A model generated the notes under the pieces. It saw only the letters and a program-made list of their open reading frames with translations. It made no database searches and was not told where the DNA came from. The position numbers and the translations under genes were made by a program. From Rhizobium sp. Q54 (GTDB lineage Bacteria; Pseudomonadota; Alphaproteobacteria; SMXS01): a stretch of DNA of 18,525 nucleotides. Location: contig CAMBYA010000008.1 in NCBI GenBank assembly GCA_945872035.1, positions 1-18,525 of the forward strand, read 5' to 3'. Shown piece by piece: positions 6,725 through 16,964 of this stretch (position 1 is the first letter of the stretch; every line of letters begins with the position of its first letter).

Positions 6725-7639
6725 GTGAGTCAGGTGAGCACGACTCCCGACATCGCGGTGTTGCAGGCCGAAATGGGCAAGGTCGCCGAGGCCATCGACC
6801 AGGCCCTGGAGCGTATTCTGCCGCCCGTCGAAGGCGCCGAAGGCCGCCTCATGGAGGCCATGCGCTATGCCACACTGGCCGGCGGCAAGCGGCTACGTCC
6901 GTTCCTGGTGCTGGCGAGCGGCGCGTTGTTCGATGTGCCGACAGACCGGTCTACCCGTGTGGCGTGTGCGCTGGAGTGCATTCACACCTATTCGCTGGTG
7001 CATGACGACCTGCCCTGCATGGATGACGACGATTTGCGCCGCGGCATGCCCACCACCCACCGGAAGTTCGACGAGGCGACGGCGGTGCTCGCGGGCGATG
7101 CGTTGCTGACCTACGCTTTCGAGATCGTCTCCGACCCGCGCACCCACCACGATCCGCTGGTGCGGGCGGAGCTGGTCCACGCCATGGCGCGCGAAGCCGG
7201 CGCCCATGGCATGGTCGGCGGTCAGATGATCGACCTGCTGGCAGAGACCGAGGAGCTCGACATGGGCGCGGTGATCCGGCTGCAGCAGATGAAGACCGGC
7301 GCGCTGATCCGCTTCGCCGTCGAGGCGGGCGCCATCATGGGCCGGGCCGGCGAGGACCAGCGCCAGGCGCTGCAGAACTATGCCCACGATCTCGGACTCG
7401 CGTTCCAGATCGTCGACGACCTGCTCGACGTGGAAGGCACCGAGGCGGAAGTGGGCAAGAAGGTGGGCAAGGACAGCGATGCCGGCAAGGCGACGTTCGT
7501 TTCCCTGCTCGGCGTCGAGCGCGCCCGCACCCAGGCCCAGATGCTGGCCGACCAGGCCGGCGTCCACCTGGAGATGTTCGACGAGAAGGCCGAACTGCTC
7601 CGCCTGCTACCCCATTTCGTGATCAACCGCCGGCATTGA
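6725..7639 (+). CDS. ispA: Polyprenyl synthetase, farnesyl diphosphate synthase type
   Basis: This enzyme condenses isopentenyl diphosphate with allylic diphosphates to make farnesyl diphosphate (or a slightly longer chain), the precursor of quinones, undecaprenyl phosphate and hopanoids or carotenoids. The 304-residue protein has the first aspartate-rich motif DDLPCMD at 94-100, in the context [19 protein letters not shown] that closely matches E. coli IspA. It also has GGKRLRP near residue 57, the KTGALI segment and the second motif DDLLD at 231-235. The start is probably GTG 6725, 4 bases after the xseB stop. GTG 6734 is an alternative. The open frame extends upstream into xseB, but that part has no IspA similarity. 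The C15 versus C20 product length is not certain. Confidence 0.93.
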   Translation: MSQVSTTPDIAVLQAEMGKVAEAIDQALERILPPVEGAEGRLMEAMRYATLAGGKRLRPFLVLASGALFDVPTDRSTRVACALECIHTYSLVHDDLPCMDDDDLRRGMPTTHRKFDEATAVLAGDALLTYAFEIVSDPRTHHDPLVRAELVHAMAREAGAHGMVGGQMIDLLAETEELDMGAVIRLQQMKTGALIRFAVEAGAIMGRAGEDQRQALQNYAHDLGLAFQIVDDLLDVEGTEAEVGKKVGKDSDAGKATFVSLLGVERARTQAQMLADQAGVHLEMFDEKAELLRLLPHFVINRRH

Positions 7640-7653
7640 AAGTTGGCCGCCCG

Positions 7654-9567
7654 ATGAGCCAGACCCCGTTACTCGATACCATCCAGACGCCGGAGGATCT
7701 GCGCAAGCTGTCTTCCAAACAGCTCCGCCAGGTGGCGGACGAGTTGCGCATCGCCACCATCGACACGGTGTCGCGCACCGGCGGCCATCTGGGTGCGGGT
7801 CTCGGCGTCGTCGAGTTGACGACCGTGTTGCACTATGTGTTCGATACGCCGCGTGACCGGCTGATCTGGGACGTGGGCCACCAGTGCTACCCGCACAAGA
7901 TCCTCACCGGCCGCCGCGACCAGATGCACACGTTGCGCTCCGGCGGCGGCCTGTCGGGCTTCACCAAGCGCGCTGAAAGCGAATACGACCCGTTCGGCGC
8001 CGCGCACAGCTCCACCTCGATTTCGGCCGGCCTCGGCATGGCCGTCGCCCGCGACCTGTCGGGCGGCCGCAACAACGTCATCGCGGTGATCGGCGACGGC
8101 GCCATGAGCGCCGGCATGGCCTACGAGGCCATGAACAATGCTGGTTCCATGGACAAGCGGCTGATCGTCATTCTCAACGACAACGACATGTCGATCGCGC
8201 CGCCGGTCGGCGCCATGAGCGCCTATCTGGCCCGGCTGCTGTCGTCGCGGCAATATCTGGGCCTGCGCGAGATCGCCAAGCAGATCGCCAGCAAGTTCCC
8301 CAAGTCCATCGAGCGCCGGGCCAAGCAGGTAGAGGAATACGCCCGCGGCATGGCGACCGGCGGCACCCTGTTCGAGGAACTGGGGTTCTATTACATCGGT
8401 CCGATCGACGGTCACAACGTCGACCACCTGCTGCCGGTGCTGAAGAACGTTCGCGACGAGATCGACGGCCCGGTGCTGGTTCATGTGGTGACCCAGAAGG
8501 GCAAGGGCTATCCGCCCGCCGAGGCCGCCGCCGACAAGTACCACGGCGTCAACAAGTTCGACGTCGTGACCGGCGCCCAGGTCAAGGCCAAGGCCAACGC
8601 GCCCAGCTACACCCGCGTGTTCGCCGACGCGCTGATCAAGGAAGCCGAGGTCGACGACAAGATCGTCGCCATCAGCGCCGCCATGCCGTCGGGCACCGGC
8701 CTCGACCTGTTCGCCGAGCGCTTCCCCGAGCGCTGCTTCGACGTGGGCATCGCCGAACAGCACGGCGTCACCTTCGCCGCCGGTCTCGCCTCGGAAGGCT
8801 ACCGGCCGTTCGCCGCCATCTATTCCACCTTCCTCCAGCGCGCCTACGACCAGGTCGTCCACGACGTGGCGATCCAGTCGCTGCCGGTGCGCTTCGCCAT
8901 CGACCGCGCCGGCCTCGTGGGCGCCGACGGGCCGACCCACGCCGGCTCGTTCGACGTGACGTATCTGGCGACTCTGCCAGGCTTCGTCGTCATGGCCGCC
9001 GCCGACGAGGCCGACCTGATGCACATGGTGGCGACCGCCGCCGCCATCGATGACCGGCCGTCGGCGTTCCGATATCCGCGCGGCGAGGGCATCGGCATCG
9101 AGATGCCCCAAAGAGGGATGCCGCTCGAGATCGGCAAGGGCCGCGTCATGCGCGAGGGCTCGTCGGTCGCGATCCTGTCGTTCGGCACCCGCCTGCAGGA
9201 GTCGTTGCTGGCCGCCGACATGCTGGCGGCGCGCGGGTTCTCGACCACGGTTGCCGACGCCCGCTTCGCCAAGCCGCTCGACCACGACCTGATCCGCCGG
9301 CTGGCGAAGGAGCACGAGGTGCTGCTGACCATCGAGGAGGGCGCCATCGGCGGCTTCGGCGCCCATGTGCTGCATTTCCTCGCCGAGGACGGACGGCTCG
9401 ACAAGGGCCTGAAGGTCCGCACCATGGTGCTGCCGGATATCTTCATCGACCAGGACAAGCCCGAGGTGATGTACGCCGTGGCCGGCCTGAATGCCCAGCA
9501 GATCGTCGAGAAGGCGCTCGGCGCCATGGGCATGGACGCCGCGTCGGTCCGGCAAGAAAGCGCGTAG
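7654..9567 (+). CDS. dxs: 1-deoxy-D-xylulose-5-phosphate synthase
   Basis: Dxs condenses pyruvate with glyceraldehyde 3-phosphate, using thiamine diphosphate, in the first step of the MEP isoprenoid pathway. The 637-residue length is standard. The sequence shows [13 protein letters not shown] near residue 45, [15 protein letters not shown], the thiamine-diphosphate [18 protein letters not shown] motif (from residue 147), [30 protein letters not shown] and [11 protein letters not shown] 7654 is preferred because [19 protein letters not shown] is a typical Dxs beginning. A TTG at 7636 inside the ispA stop region is unlikely. The gap to ispA is 14 bases, so the two pathway genes are almost certainly cotranscribed. 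A REP-like hairpin follows the stop by 12 bases. Confidence 0.98.
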   Translation: MSQTPLLDTIQTPEDLRKLSSKQLRQVADELRIATIDTVSRTGGHLGAGLGVVELTTVLHYVFDTPRDRLIWDVGHQCYPHKILTGRRDQMHTLRSGGGLSGFTKRAESEYDPFGAAHSSTSISAGLGMAVARDLSGGRNNVIAVIGDGAMSAGMAYEAMNNAGSMDKRLIVILNDNDMSIAPPVGAMSAYLARLLSSRQYLGLREIAKQIASKFPKSIERRAKQVEEYARGMATGGTLFEELGFYYIGPIDGHNVDHLLPVLKNVRDEIDGPVLVHVVTQKGKGYPPAEAAADKYHGVNKFDVVTGAQVKAKANAPSYTRVFADALIKEAEVDDKIVAISAAMPSGTGLDLFAERFPERCFDVGIAEQHGVTFAAGLASEGYRPFAAIYSTFLQRAYDQVVHDVAIQSLPVRFAIDRAGLVGADGPTHAGSFDVTYLATLPGFVVMAAADEADLMHMVATAAAIDDRPSAFRYPRGEGIGIEMPQRGMPLEIGKGRVMREGSSVAILSFGTRLQESLLAADMLAARGFSTTVADARFAKPLDHDLIRRLAKEHEVLLTIEEGAIGGFGAHVLHFLAEDGRLDKGLKVRTMVLPDIFIDQDKPEVMYAVAGLNAQQIVEKALGAMGMDAASVRQESA

Positions 9568-9579
9568 TTCTCCATCCTC

Positions 9580-9668
9580 GTTGTCATCCCGGCGAAAGCC
9601 GGGACCCAGAACGGTGAAGGGACGCAGCTCTATGATCGCTGGGTCCCGGCTTTCGCCGGGATGACAAC
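9580..9668. repeat. REP-like element: perfect 30-bp inverted repeat
   Basis: Arms 9580-9609 and 9639-9668 are exact reverse complements with a 29-base loop. Each arm also holds its own mini-hairpin: CCCGGC and GCCGGG around GAAA on the left, with the mirror image on the right. The core TCATCCCGGCGAAAGCCGGG is a well-known type of dispersed intergenic palindrome in Proteobacteria. It lies between the dxs stop and the tlyA start. It has no T-tract, so a role in mRNA 3'-end protection or attenuation is more likely than a classical terminator. Confidence 0.9.
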
Positions 9669-9682
9669 CAAATTGAAGTTCC

Positions 9683-10423
9683 ATGCCAAAAATCCGTGTA
9701 GACGTCCTGCTGGTTGACCGCGGCCTGGTGGAGAGCCGCAGCCGGGCGCAGGCGCTGATCATGGCGGGCGCGGTCTATACCGGCACCGAGCGTATCTCGA
9801 AGCCGGGGCAGACCATCGCCGAGGACGCGCCGCTGGAAGTGAAGGGGCGCGACCATCCCTGGGTCAGCCGCGGCGGCCTCAAGCTCGATCATGCGCTGAA
9901 ACAGTTCGACGTCGACCTTGCCGGAAAAATCGTGCTCGACGTCGGCGCCAGCACCGGCGGCTTCACCGACGTGGCGTTGCATTACGGTGCATCCAAAGTC
10001 TATGCGGTCGACGTGGGGCACGGCCAGCTGGCCTGGTCGCTGCGCCAGGACCCGCGCGTGGTGGTGCTGGAGAAGACCAACGCCCGGCACCTCACCGCGG
10101 CGGAAATCCCCGGGCCGGTCGACGCGGTGGTCTGCGACGCCAGCTTCATCGGCCTGCGGACCGTGCTGCCCGCGCCCATGGCGCTGGCCGCGCCCGGCGC
10201 GACCCTCATCGCGCTGATCAAGCCGCAGTTCGAGGTGGGCAAGGGACAGGTCGGCAAGGGGGGCGTGGTGCGGGATCCCGCATTGCACGAGGCGGTTTGC
10301 GCCGAAATTCGCGCGTGGCTCGACACCGAGCCCGGCTGGAGCGTCGTTGGCCTGACGGAAAGCCCGATCACCGGGCCGGAGGGCAACAAGGAGTTCCTCA
10401 TCGCGGCCCGCCGCGCACCCTGA
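9683..10423 (+). CDS. tlyA: TlyA family rRNA (cytidine-2'-O)-methyltransferase
   Basis: The 246-residue protein has an N-terminal S4 RNA-binding domain (about residues 3-62: RVDVLLVDRGLVESRSRAQA, then the GAVYTG strand). An FtsJ/RrmJ-like methyltransferase domain follows, with the SAM-binding DVGASTGGFTDVAL, then YAVDVGHGQLAW, the DAVVCDASFIGL strand and the LIKPQFEVGKG segment. TlyA proteins 2'-O-methylate cytidines of 16S and/or 23S rRNA and so set capreomycin susceptibility. Some homologues are haemolysin-labelled, but the domain order here is that of the methyltransferase. ATG 9683 lies 14 bases after the REP-like arm, with only a weak GAAG ribosome binding site. Whether it is read from the dxs transcript or from its own promoter is not clear. 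Confidence 0.95.
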   Translation: MPKIRVDVLLVDRGLVESRSRAQALIMAGAVYTGTERISKPGQTIAEDAPLEVKGRDHPWVSRGGLKLDHALKQFDVDLAGKIVLDVGASTGGFTDVALHYGASKVYAVDVGHGQLAWSLRQDPRVVVLEKTNARHLTAAEIPGPVDAVVCDASFIGLRTVLPAPMALAAPGATLIALIKPQFEVGKGQVGKGGVVRDPALHEAVCAEIRAWLDTEPGWSVVGLTESPITGPEGNKEFLIAARRAP

Positions 10424-10455
10424 TATTGTGCCCGCTCAATCTGGCCGGAAACCCA

Positions 10456-11378
<923 letters not shown>

Positions 11379-11382
<4 letters not shown>

Positions 11383-12722
11383 ACCCGGAACTGCTGCGCA
11401 ACGTATGGCACGAGCTGACCATTCGCCGGCTGATCGCCATGCCGCTGGTACTGGGCGCATTGCTGATGCTGTGGAGCTCGAACTCCTTCGTCGCCGACCT
11501 GGCCGGCGGCTTCTTCTTTGTCATCACCATCCTGTGGGGCACGCGGCAGGCGGCCGACGCGGTGGCGTCGGAAGTCACCGAGAACACCTGGGACTGGCAG
11601 CGTTTATCCACTCTGACGGCCTGGCAGCTCACCTGGGGCAAGGTGATCGGCGCGACCCTGTTCACTTGGTACGGCGCGCTGATTTGCCTGGGCGTGCGCT
11701 TTTTCGCCCTGCTCAAGGACCACGATGTCATCTCGCTGGTGCACGGCACGCTCTACCTGATCGGCGCGGCGCTGATGGCGCAGACCGTGTCGTTCCTGCT
11801 GGGGCTGCAGTCGGTCCGCCTGCGTGGCCACCGCACCAGGGTCGGCACCCTGGTCAGCCAGATCATCGGCATCGCCGTCGGCTATACCGCGCTCAGATAT
11901 GCCGGCATGGTGCCGGGCGCCGACCTCGGCTGGATCAGCGAAAGCCGCGGCGACATGCTGCTGCAATGGTACGGCGTTCCCGTCGGCGCCAGCATCATGG
12001 CGACCGTCGGAATCGCCGCGTTCCTGGGCTGGACCCTGCTGGGCGCCCACCGGCTGATGATGCGCGAGCTGTCCTACCGCACCCGGCCATGGGCGTGGCC
12101 CGCCTTCGTCCTGTTCACTTGCGCCTTCATGGCCGGCTTCCCGCCGTCGGTGGATGCGCCGACGGGCGGCTTCGTCAGCTTCGAGATTGCCGAGCGGTTG
12201 GCCATCGCCGCGGTCACCGCCGCCGGCCTGACCTATGCCGCGCTGTTCTGGGACGACAAGGATCCGGTGATGTTCCGCCGCCTGATCCGGCTCTACGAGG
12301 CCCAGCGCTGGCGCGAATTCGCGTCCTATACGCCGACCTGGCTGGTGTCGCTGGCGATCACCGCCGTTCTGGCGGTGCTGCTGCTGGTGTTCGGCGGCGG
12401 CGGCAAGGTGGGCGGCGTCACCCTGTGGGCGGCGATCATCGGCGGCTTGCTGTTCATGGCCCGGGACATCGCCCTGAACCTCTACTTCTGGCTGTCGCCC
12501 AACCCGGCCCGCGCCAACCTGGTCACCCTGATCATGCTCGGGTTGCTGTACCTGGTGCTGCCGGGCGTCACCGGCTTCGACGACGACGTGATGTTCGTGT
12601 TCTATCCGTTTGCCCCGGCGGCGCCGGTGTTCACCCTGTGCGCGGCGATGGCCCAGTTCGGCTTCATGGTGCTGCTGCTGGTGAGGCGCTGGCGCAAGCG
12701 TTTCGTGCTCGCCGCCGCCTGA
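11379..12722 (+). CDS. ABC transporter membrane protein (permease subunit), unknown substrate
   Basis: The 447-residue protein is strongly hydrophobic with about ten predicted membrane segments. Clear examples begin near LIAMPLVLGALLML, GGFFFVITILWG, TLYLIGAALMAQTVSFLLGL, ALAVLLLVFGG-like AVLAVLLLVFGG and LIMLGLLYLVLPGV. It has no ATPase or binding-protein domain. Its first codon overlaps the stop of the ABC ATPase, so it is the obvious partner of that subunit in the inner membrane. I recognise no named family beyond the general ABC-2 permease layout, and no substrate-binding protein lies nearby, which argues for an exporter or a membrane-remodelling role rather than an importer. The next gene starts 4 bases after the stop. 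Confidence 0.85.
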
Positions 12723-12726
12723 GACA

Positions 12727-13992
12727 ATGACCGTTCCCATCGACGTCCGCATCACGGCGCTCGGCGCCCAGGGCGACGGCATCGCCGAGGCGGGTGACGA
12801 CCGGCTCTACGTGCCGTTCACGGTGCCCGGCGATCTGGTGCGCATCCTGCCGGGCGAGAAGAAGGGCGAGGGCGTCTCCGCCGAGCTGCTGGAGGTCCTC
12901 GAACCGGGTCCGGCGAGGATCGATCCCGCCTGCGTGCATTTCGGCATCTGCGGCGGCTGCGCCCTGCAGCATCTCGACGACCCATCCTACGCGGCGTTCA
13001 AGCGCGACCAGGTGACGCGCGCACTCTCCTATCACGGGCTCGGCGATGTCGAGGTGGCCGAGCCGCTGATCGTCCCCGCCCGCGCGCGGCGGCGGACGCG
13101 GCTGACGGCGCGGCGCTCGGGAGACAGGGTTCTGCTGGGCTATCTGGAGCGCGGCAGCCACCGCATGGTCGGGGTGACCGAATGTCCCGTGATCCTGCCG
13201 CGCCTCGAGGCGTTGCTGCCGAAGCTGCGTGACCTGCTGGCGGTCCTGCTGGGTGTGAAGGACACGCTTCACCTCACCGTGACGGCGACCGATACGGGCA
13301 CCGACCTGCTGATCGCGGGCGAGCGGCGGCCCAACATGCGCGGATTGCAGAGCCTTGCCGCCTTCGCCGAGGCGCAGGATCTGGCGCGGATCACCTGGGA
13401 CTCGAAGGAAGGGCTGGAAGCCGTCGCCGTCCGCCGACCGCCGACCGTGCAGCTGGGCAGGGCTGGCATGCCGCTGCCGCCCGGCGCGTTCCTGCAGGCG
13501 ACGAAGGACAGCGAGGACTGGATGATGGACATGGCCCGCCATGCGGTGGCGGGCGCCAGGCACGTGGCCGACCTGTTCGCCGGCTGCGGCACCTTCACCG
13601 CGGTGCTCGCCGAAAAATCCGCGGTCTCGGCCTTCGAATCCTCGGGCGAGATGGTCGAGGCGTGCCGCCGCGGCCTCAACCACGCACGCGGCCTGCACCC
13701 GGTGACGCTGGCACGCCGCGACCTGTTCCGCGAGCCGCTGACGGTCAAGGAACTGGCCCGGTTCGACGCCGCGGTCATCGATCCGCCCCGCGCCGGAGCC
13801 CGCGACCAGACAGCGACACTGGCCTTGTCAAAGGTGCCGGTGGTGGCGGCGTTCTCGTGCAACCCGGCCACCTTCGCCCGCGACGCGCGCTCCATGGTCG
13901 ACGGCGGCTACCGGTTGGAACGGGTCACGCCCATCGACCAGTTCCTTTGGTCGTCCCACGTGGAACTGGCGGCCGTGTTCAGGAAGGGTTGA
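12727..13992 (+). CDS. 23S rRNA (uracil-5-)-methyltransferase, RumA/TrmA family
   Basis: This is a 421-residue m5U methyltransferase of the RumA (RlmD)/RlmC group. It begins with a TRAM-like domain (about 3-60). The [4Fe-4S] cysteines are C69, C75 and C78 (a C-x5-C-GG-C motif), with C153 in TECPV as the fourth. The SAM domain has DLFAGCGTFTAVLAE and the DPPRAGAR catalytic loop. The nucleophile is C378 in SCNPATFARD, and the general base E413 in HVELAAVF closes the chain. All catalytic residues are present. Which uridine it modifies cannot be told from sequence. The gene follows the ABC permease by 4 bases and ends 6 bases before the convergent stop at 13999. Confidence 0.93.
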   Translation: MTVPIDVRITALGAQGDGIAEAGDDRLYVPFTVPGDLVRILPGEKKGEGVSAELLEVLEPGPARIDPACVHFGICGGCALQHLDDPSYAAFKRDQVTRALSYHGLGDVEVAEPLIVPARARRRTRLTARRSGDRVLLGYLERGSHRMVGVTECPVILPRLEALLPKLRDLLAVLLGVKDTLHLTVTATDTGTDLLIAGERRPNMRGLQSLAAFAEAQDLARITWDSKEGLEAVAVRRPPTVQLGRAGMPLPPGAFLQATKDSEDWMMDMARHAVAGARHVADLFAGCGTFTAVLAEKSAVSAFESSGEMVEACRRGLNHARGLHPVTLARRDLFREPLTVKELARFDAAVIDPPRAGARDQTATLALSKVPVVAAFSCNPATFARDARSMVDGGYRLERVTPIDQFLWSSHVELAAVFRKG

Positions 13993-13998
13993 GAGGGA

Positions 13999-14343
13999 CT
14001 ACCGGCGCCGGCCGTAATTGGTGGCCAGGTATTCGACGATGGTTTCCTTCTCGTCGGCTTCGAGCGGTTCCTGCTTGCAGTCCTTCAGCATCTGGTCGAC
14101 CGCCAGATCCCACTCGGTACGCGTCAGCTTCTGGCGCTTGATCCAGCCGATCTTGAAGCAGTTCTGGAAGGTGTAGAAGGTGCTCTCGCGGCCCTCGCCC
14201 GGGGTGAGGCCGTCATACTTGTCGTCGCTGCGCAGGAAGGTGCGCTCCTCCGGGATCGGGCTCTGGTACTGCGTTTCAGGCTGGGCCATCGCCGTGCCGG
14301 CCACCAGTCCCAGCAGTGCCGCGCCCATCAGCAAAGTCTTCAT
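13999..14343 (-). CDS. Small exported protein, cytochrome c-like paralogue with a destroyed haem site
   Basis: The 114-residue product has a signal peptide (MKTLLMGAALLGLVAGTAMA, cleavage after AMA about residue 20). The mature part is paralogous to the adjacent protein encoded at 14403-14816. Both share an SPIP/NPIP segment, GREx-T-x-Y, TRT-D/E-W, the EPLEA motif and a final YLA-x-x-YG. At the haem motif this protein reads F59-Q-N-C62-F63, so the first cysteine and the axial histidine are missing, and covalent haem is not expected. It keeps a methionine (M85) that the paralogue lacks, plus a second cysteine (C89) that could form a disulfide with C62. ATG 14343 has an AAGGGG ribosome binding site. 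The open frame upstream of it (to 14568) is not coding. It lies convergent with the RumA-like gene. Confidence 0.85.
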   Translation of the reverse strand: MKTLLMGAALLGLVAGTAMAQPETQYQSPIPEERTFLRSDDKYDGLTPGEGRESTFYTFQNCFKIGWIKRQKLTRTEWDLAVDQMLKDCKQEPLEADEKETIVEYLATNYGRRR

Positions 14344-14402
14344 CGGAATATCCCCTTGGCGAACCTTATCGTACCGGAAAACTTCGGGACCGGCCATGCG
14401 GT

Positions 14403-14816
14403 TCACGGCACGTTTGGACCATATTGCTTGGCCAGGTAATCGAGGATCACCTCGCGCTCCTGCGCCTCCAGCGGTTCGTAAGGGTATTTCTCGAGAATCC
14501 TGTCGATGGTCGCCGACCAGTCGGTGCGAGTCTTGCGGGCGACCTTGATCCGCGCGTCGGAATGGCACGGGCTGCAGAAATAGTAGGTTTCCTCGCGGCC
14601 GTAGTCGGGCCGCAGGCCGCCCCAGTCCGACACGGTCGGCCGCTGCTGCTCGGGCGGGATTGGGTTCTGGAAACCCTCGTCGATCGGCTTGGTGGTCGGA
14701 TTCATCAGGTCCGACGTCGACGGATTGACCGCCTCGGGATCCATGTTACGGGCCATCGCCGCCGCGGCCACGCCGATCAGCCCCAGGCCGAGCACGGCCG
14801 CCCAAACCTTGTTCAT
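14403..14816 (-). CDS. Small exported c-type cytochrome-like protein (one CxxCH motif)
   Basis: The 137-residue product has a signal peptide (MNKVWAAVLGLGLIGVAAAAMA, about 1-22), a proline- and asparagine-rich linker (about 25-65) and a small domain with one haem-attachment motif, C81-S-P-C84-H85. The C-terminal pattern WSATIDRIL, EPLEAQEREVI, YLAKQYG is that of small mono-haem cytochromes in periplasmic dehydrogenase systems. Where such families often have an RM near this helix, this protein has RI (I107), so the distal ligand is not evident. The start has an excellent AAGGA ribosome binding site. It is followed after 59 bases by a paralogue that has lost the haem motif. No dehydrogenase partner is seen nearby, so its redox partner is unknown. 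Confidence 0.87.
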   Translation of the reverse strand: MNKVWAAVLGLGLIGVAAAAMARNMDPEAVNPSTSDLMNPTTKPIDEGFQNPIPPEQQRPTVSDWGGLRPDYGREETYYFCSPCHSDARIKVARKTRTDWSATIDRILEKYPYEPLEAQEREVILDYLAKQYGPNVP

Positions 14817-14836
14817 GCGGATTCCTTCCGAAGCGA

Positions 14837-14896
14837 AGCCACGACTCTATATGAAGCCAAGTCTGTACCTGACGCCCAGTCTCTACCTGAAGTAAG
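14837..14896. repeat. Imperfect 18-bp tandem repeat upstream of the cytochrome-like genes
   Basis: Three successive 18-bp units occupy 14843-14860, 14861-14878 and 14879-14896, with a partial fourth at about 14835-14842. Neighbouring units match at about 12 of 18 positions, with a GTCT.TACCTGA core in the second and third. They lie between the aroC stop (14914) and the cytochrome start (14816), where a promoter or leader would be. No convincing -35/-10 pair could be assigned. Confidence 0.55.
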
Positions 14897-14913
14897 CGCT
14901 CTGGCCAGCAAAG

Positions 14914-15987
14914 CTAGCCGACCTGGCCGCGGTGGCGCAGCATGTGATCGGCCAGCACGCAGGCCATCATGGCCTCGCCCACCGGCACGGCGCGGATGCC
15001 CACGCACGGGTCGTGGCGTCCCTTGGTGACGATCTCGGTCTCCTCGCCGTTCACGGTCACGGTCTGGCGCGGCGACAGGATCGAGGAGGTCGGCTTGACC
15101 GCGAAACGTACGACGACGTCCTGGCCGGTCGAAATGCCGCCCAGGATGCCGCCCGCCTTGTTGGACAGGAAGCGCGGATTGCCATCGTTGCCGGCGCGCA
15201 TTTCGTCGGCATTGGCCTCGCCGGTCAGGGTGGCGGCCTCGAAGCCGCTGCCGATCTCGACGCCCTTGACCGCGTTGATGCTCATCATGGCGCCGGCCAG
15301 GTCGGCGTCCAGCTTGGCATAGAGCGGTGCGCCCCAGCCCGCCGGTACGCCCGAGGCATGCACCTCGATCACCGCGCCCACCGAACTGCCGGCCTTGCGG
15401 ATGCCGTCGAGATAGTCTTCCCACAGCGCGGCGGCCTTGGCGTCGGGCGACCAGAACGGGTTGTCGCCGGTGATGCTCCAGTCCCAGTTGGCCGGGTCGA
15501 TGGCGTGCTCGCCGATGCGCACCAGCGCGCCCCGGATGACAACGCCGTCGCCGAGCACCTTGCGCGCGACCGCGCCCGCCGCCACCCGGGAGGCGGTCTC
15601 GCGCGCCGACGAGCGGCCGCCGCCCCGGTAGTCGCGGATGCCGTACTTGGCGATGTAGCTATAGTCGGCGTGGCCCGGCCGGTATTTGGCGGCGATGTCG
15701 CCATAGTCCTTCGATCGCTGGTCGACGTTCTCGATCATCAGCTGGATCGGCGTGCCCGTGGTCACGCCCTCGAACACGCCCGACAGGATCTTCACCTCGT
15801 CGGGCTCGCGCCGCTGGGTGGTGAAGCGCGATTGTCCCGGCCGGCGCTGGTCCAGATAGTGCTGGATGAACGCCTCGTCGATCGGCAGGCCCGGCGGCGT
15901 GCCGTCGACCACGCAGCCGATGGCCGGCCCGTGGCTCTCGCCCCAGGTGGTCACCCGGAACAGATGGCCGAAGGTGTTGTGCGACAT
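14914..15987 (-). CDS. aroC: Chorismate synthase
   Basis: AroC makes chorismate from 5-enolpyruvylshikimate 3-phosphate, using reduced FMN, and closes the shikimate pathway. The 357-residue length and the sequence are standard. It begins [20 protein letters not shown], the N-terminal AroC signature. It also has [18 protein letters not shown], a [15 protein letters not shown] stretch carrying the second signature, and a C-terminal [15 protein letters not shown] segment. ATG 15987 has AGGA about 8 bases upstream. The gene follows fabI with a 4-base gap, so they form one transcript, and the two cytochrome-like genes may be read through downstream (97-base gap). Confidence 0.98.
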   Translation of the reverse strand: MSHNTFGHLFRVTTWGESHGPAIGCVVDGTPPGLPIDEAFIQHYLDQRRPGQSRFTTQRREPDEVKILSGVFEGVTTGTPIQLMIENVDQRSKDYGDIAAKYRPGHADYSYIAKYGIRDYRGGGRSSARETASRVAAGAVARKVLGDGVVIRGALVRIGEHAIDPANWDWSITGDNPFWSPDAKAAALWEDYLDGIRKAGSSVGAVIEVHASGVPAGWGAPLYAKLDADLAGAMMSINAVKGVEIGSGFEAATLTGEANADEMRAGNDGNPRFLSNKAGGILGGISTGQDVVVRFAVKPTSSILSPRQTVTVNGEETEIVTKGRHDPCVGIRAVPVGEAMMACVLADHMLRHRGQVG

Positions 15988-15991
15988 GGGG

Positions 15992-16819
15992 CTATTCCTG
16001 GGCCGCGCCGCCGATCAAGATGTCGGGCGCGGATTCATCCTTCATGCCGATGATGTTGTAGCCGTTGTCCACATAGTGGATCTCGCCGGTGACGCCCGAC
16101 GACAGGTCCGACAGCAGGTACAGGCCCGAGCCACCCACCTCCTCGATGGTCACGTTCCGGCGCAGCGGCGAATGGTATTCGTTCCACTTCAGGATGTAGC
16201 GGAAGTCGCCGATGCCCGAGGCGGCAAGGGTCTTGATCGGCCCGGCCGAGATGGCGTTGACGCGGATGTTCTTCTCGCCCAGGTCCTTGGCCATGTACCG
16301 CACGCTGGCCTCCAGCGCCGCCTTGGCGACGCCCATCACGTTGTAGTGCGGCAGCACCTTCTCGGCGCCGTAATAGGTCAGGGTCAGCAGGCTGCCGCCG
16401 TTCGGCATCAGCTTCTCGGCCCGCTGGCAGACGGCGGTGAACGAGAAGCACGAGATGTTCATGGTCATGGCGAAGTTCTCGGCCGTCGTGTCGACGTAAC
16501 GGCCCTTCAACTGGTCCTTGTCCGAATAGGCGATGGCGTGGACGACGAAATCGATGGTGCCCCAGGCTTCCTCCAGCGCCGCGAAGGTGGCGTCGAGCTG
16601 TTCGGGCCTGGTGACGTCGCATTCCAGCACCAGCGCGCTGCCCACCGACTCCGCCAGCGGCCGAACGCGCTTTTCCAGCGCCTCGCCCTGGAAGGTGAAG
16701 GCCAGCTCGGCGCCGTGCTCGCGCAGTCTCTGGGCAATGCCCCAGGCGATGGAGCGATTGTTGGCCACACCCATGATGAGGCCGCGCTTGCCGGTCATCA
16801 GGCCGTTCGGTGAAGTCAT
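15992..16819 (-). CDS. fabI: Enoyl-[acyl-carrier-protein] reductase (NADH)
   Basis: FabI reduces enoyl-ACP in the last step of each fatty-acid elongation cycle and is the triclosan/isoniazid-type target. The 275-residue protein has the N-terminal [20 protein letters not shown]-binding segment, [16 protein letters not shown], the [16 protein letters not shown] motif, and the catalytic Y159-x6-K166 with Y149 (in [10 protein letters not shown]). These confirm FabI rather than a general SDR. ATG 16819 is chosen. An in-frame upstream ATG (16870) falls inside the spacer of the predicted promoter, so it cannot be on the mRNA. The gene is first in the fabI-aroC operon. Confidence 0.96.
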   Translation of the reverse strand: MTSPNGLMTGKRGLIMGVANNRSIAWGIAQRLREHGAELAFTFQGEALEKRVRPLAESVGSALVLECDVTRPEQLDATFAALEEAWGTIDFVVHAIAYSDKDQLKGRYVDTTAENFAMTMNISCFSFTAVCQRAEKLMPNGGSLLTLTYYGAEKVLPHYNVMGVAKAALEASVRYMAKDLGEKNIRVNAISAGPIKTLAASGIGDFRYILKWNEYHSPLRRNVTIEEVGGSGLYLLSDLSSGVTGEIHYVDNGYNIIGMKDESAPDILIGGAAQE

Positions 16820-16858
16820 ATCGATTTTGCTGCTGCTACCTGGAGTAAAGAGAGCCGC

Positions 16859-16886
16859 ATCGTACACCAACGGGAGCAGTCGTCAA
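16859..16886 (-). promoter_or_regulatory. Candidate sigma-70 promoter of fabI-aroC
   Basis: On the minus strand, TTGACG (16886-16881) and TACGAT (16864-16859) are separated by 16 bp, a good -35/-10 pair. The predicted start near 16852 leaves a leader of about 33 bases before ATG 16819, which supports that start codon. Confidence 0.55.
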
Positions 16887-16964
16887 ACCGGCCCGGACAA
16901 CGCGCGCAGTCCCCCGACCTGGGCAGAATTCCGGACACTTGAGGAAGGGGCGGGGGTGTGGCGA

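Noticed and set aside
9580..9668. REP-like hairpin as a rho-independent terminator of dxs
   Set aside because: The stem is strong but no T-tract follows on the plus strand, so the repeat interpretation fits better.
7669..9762. A 697-residue open frame on the minus strand across dxs
   Set aside because: It is fully antisense to dxs, whose sequence is strongly conserved. Long antisense frames are expected in GC-rich genomes, and its composition is rich in Arg, Gly and His with no domain.
11604..12782. A 392-residue minus-strand open frame across the ABC permease
   Set aside because: It is Gln-, Arg- and His-rich shadow coding opposite a clear membrane protein.
14689..14895. Hexapeptide-repeat open frame (PSLYLT-like) on the plus strand
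   Set aside because: It is antisense to the cytochrome gene, and its repeat is only the translation of the 18-bp tandem DNA repeat.
14837..14896. CRISPR-like array
   Set aside because: The repeats are contiguous, imperfect and without spacers.
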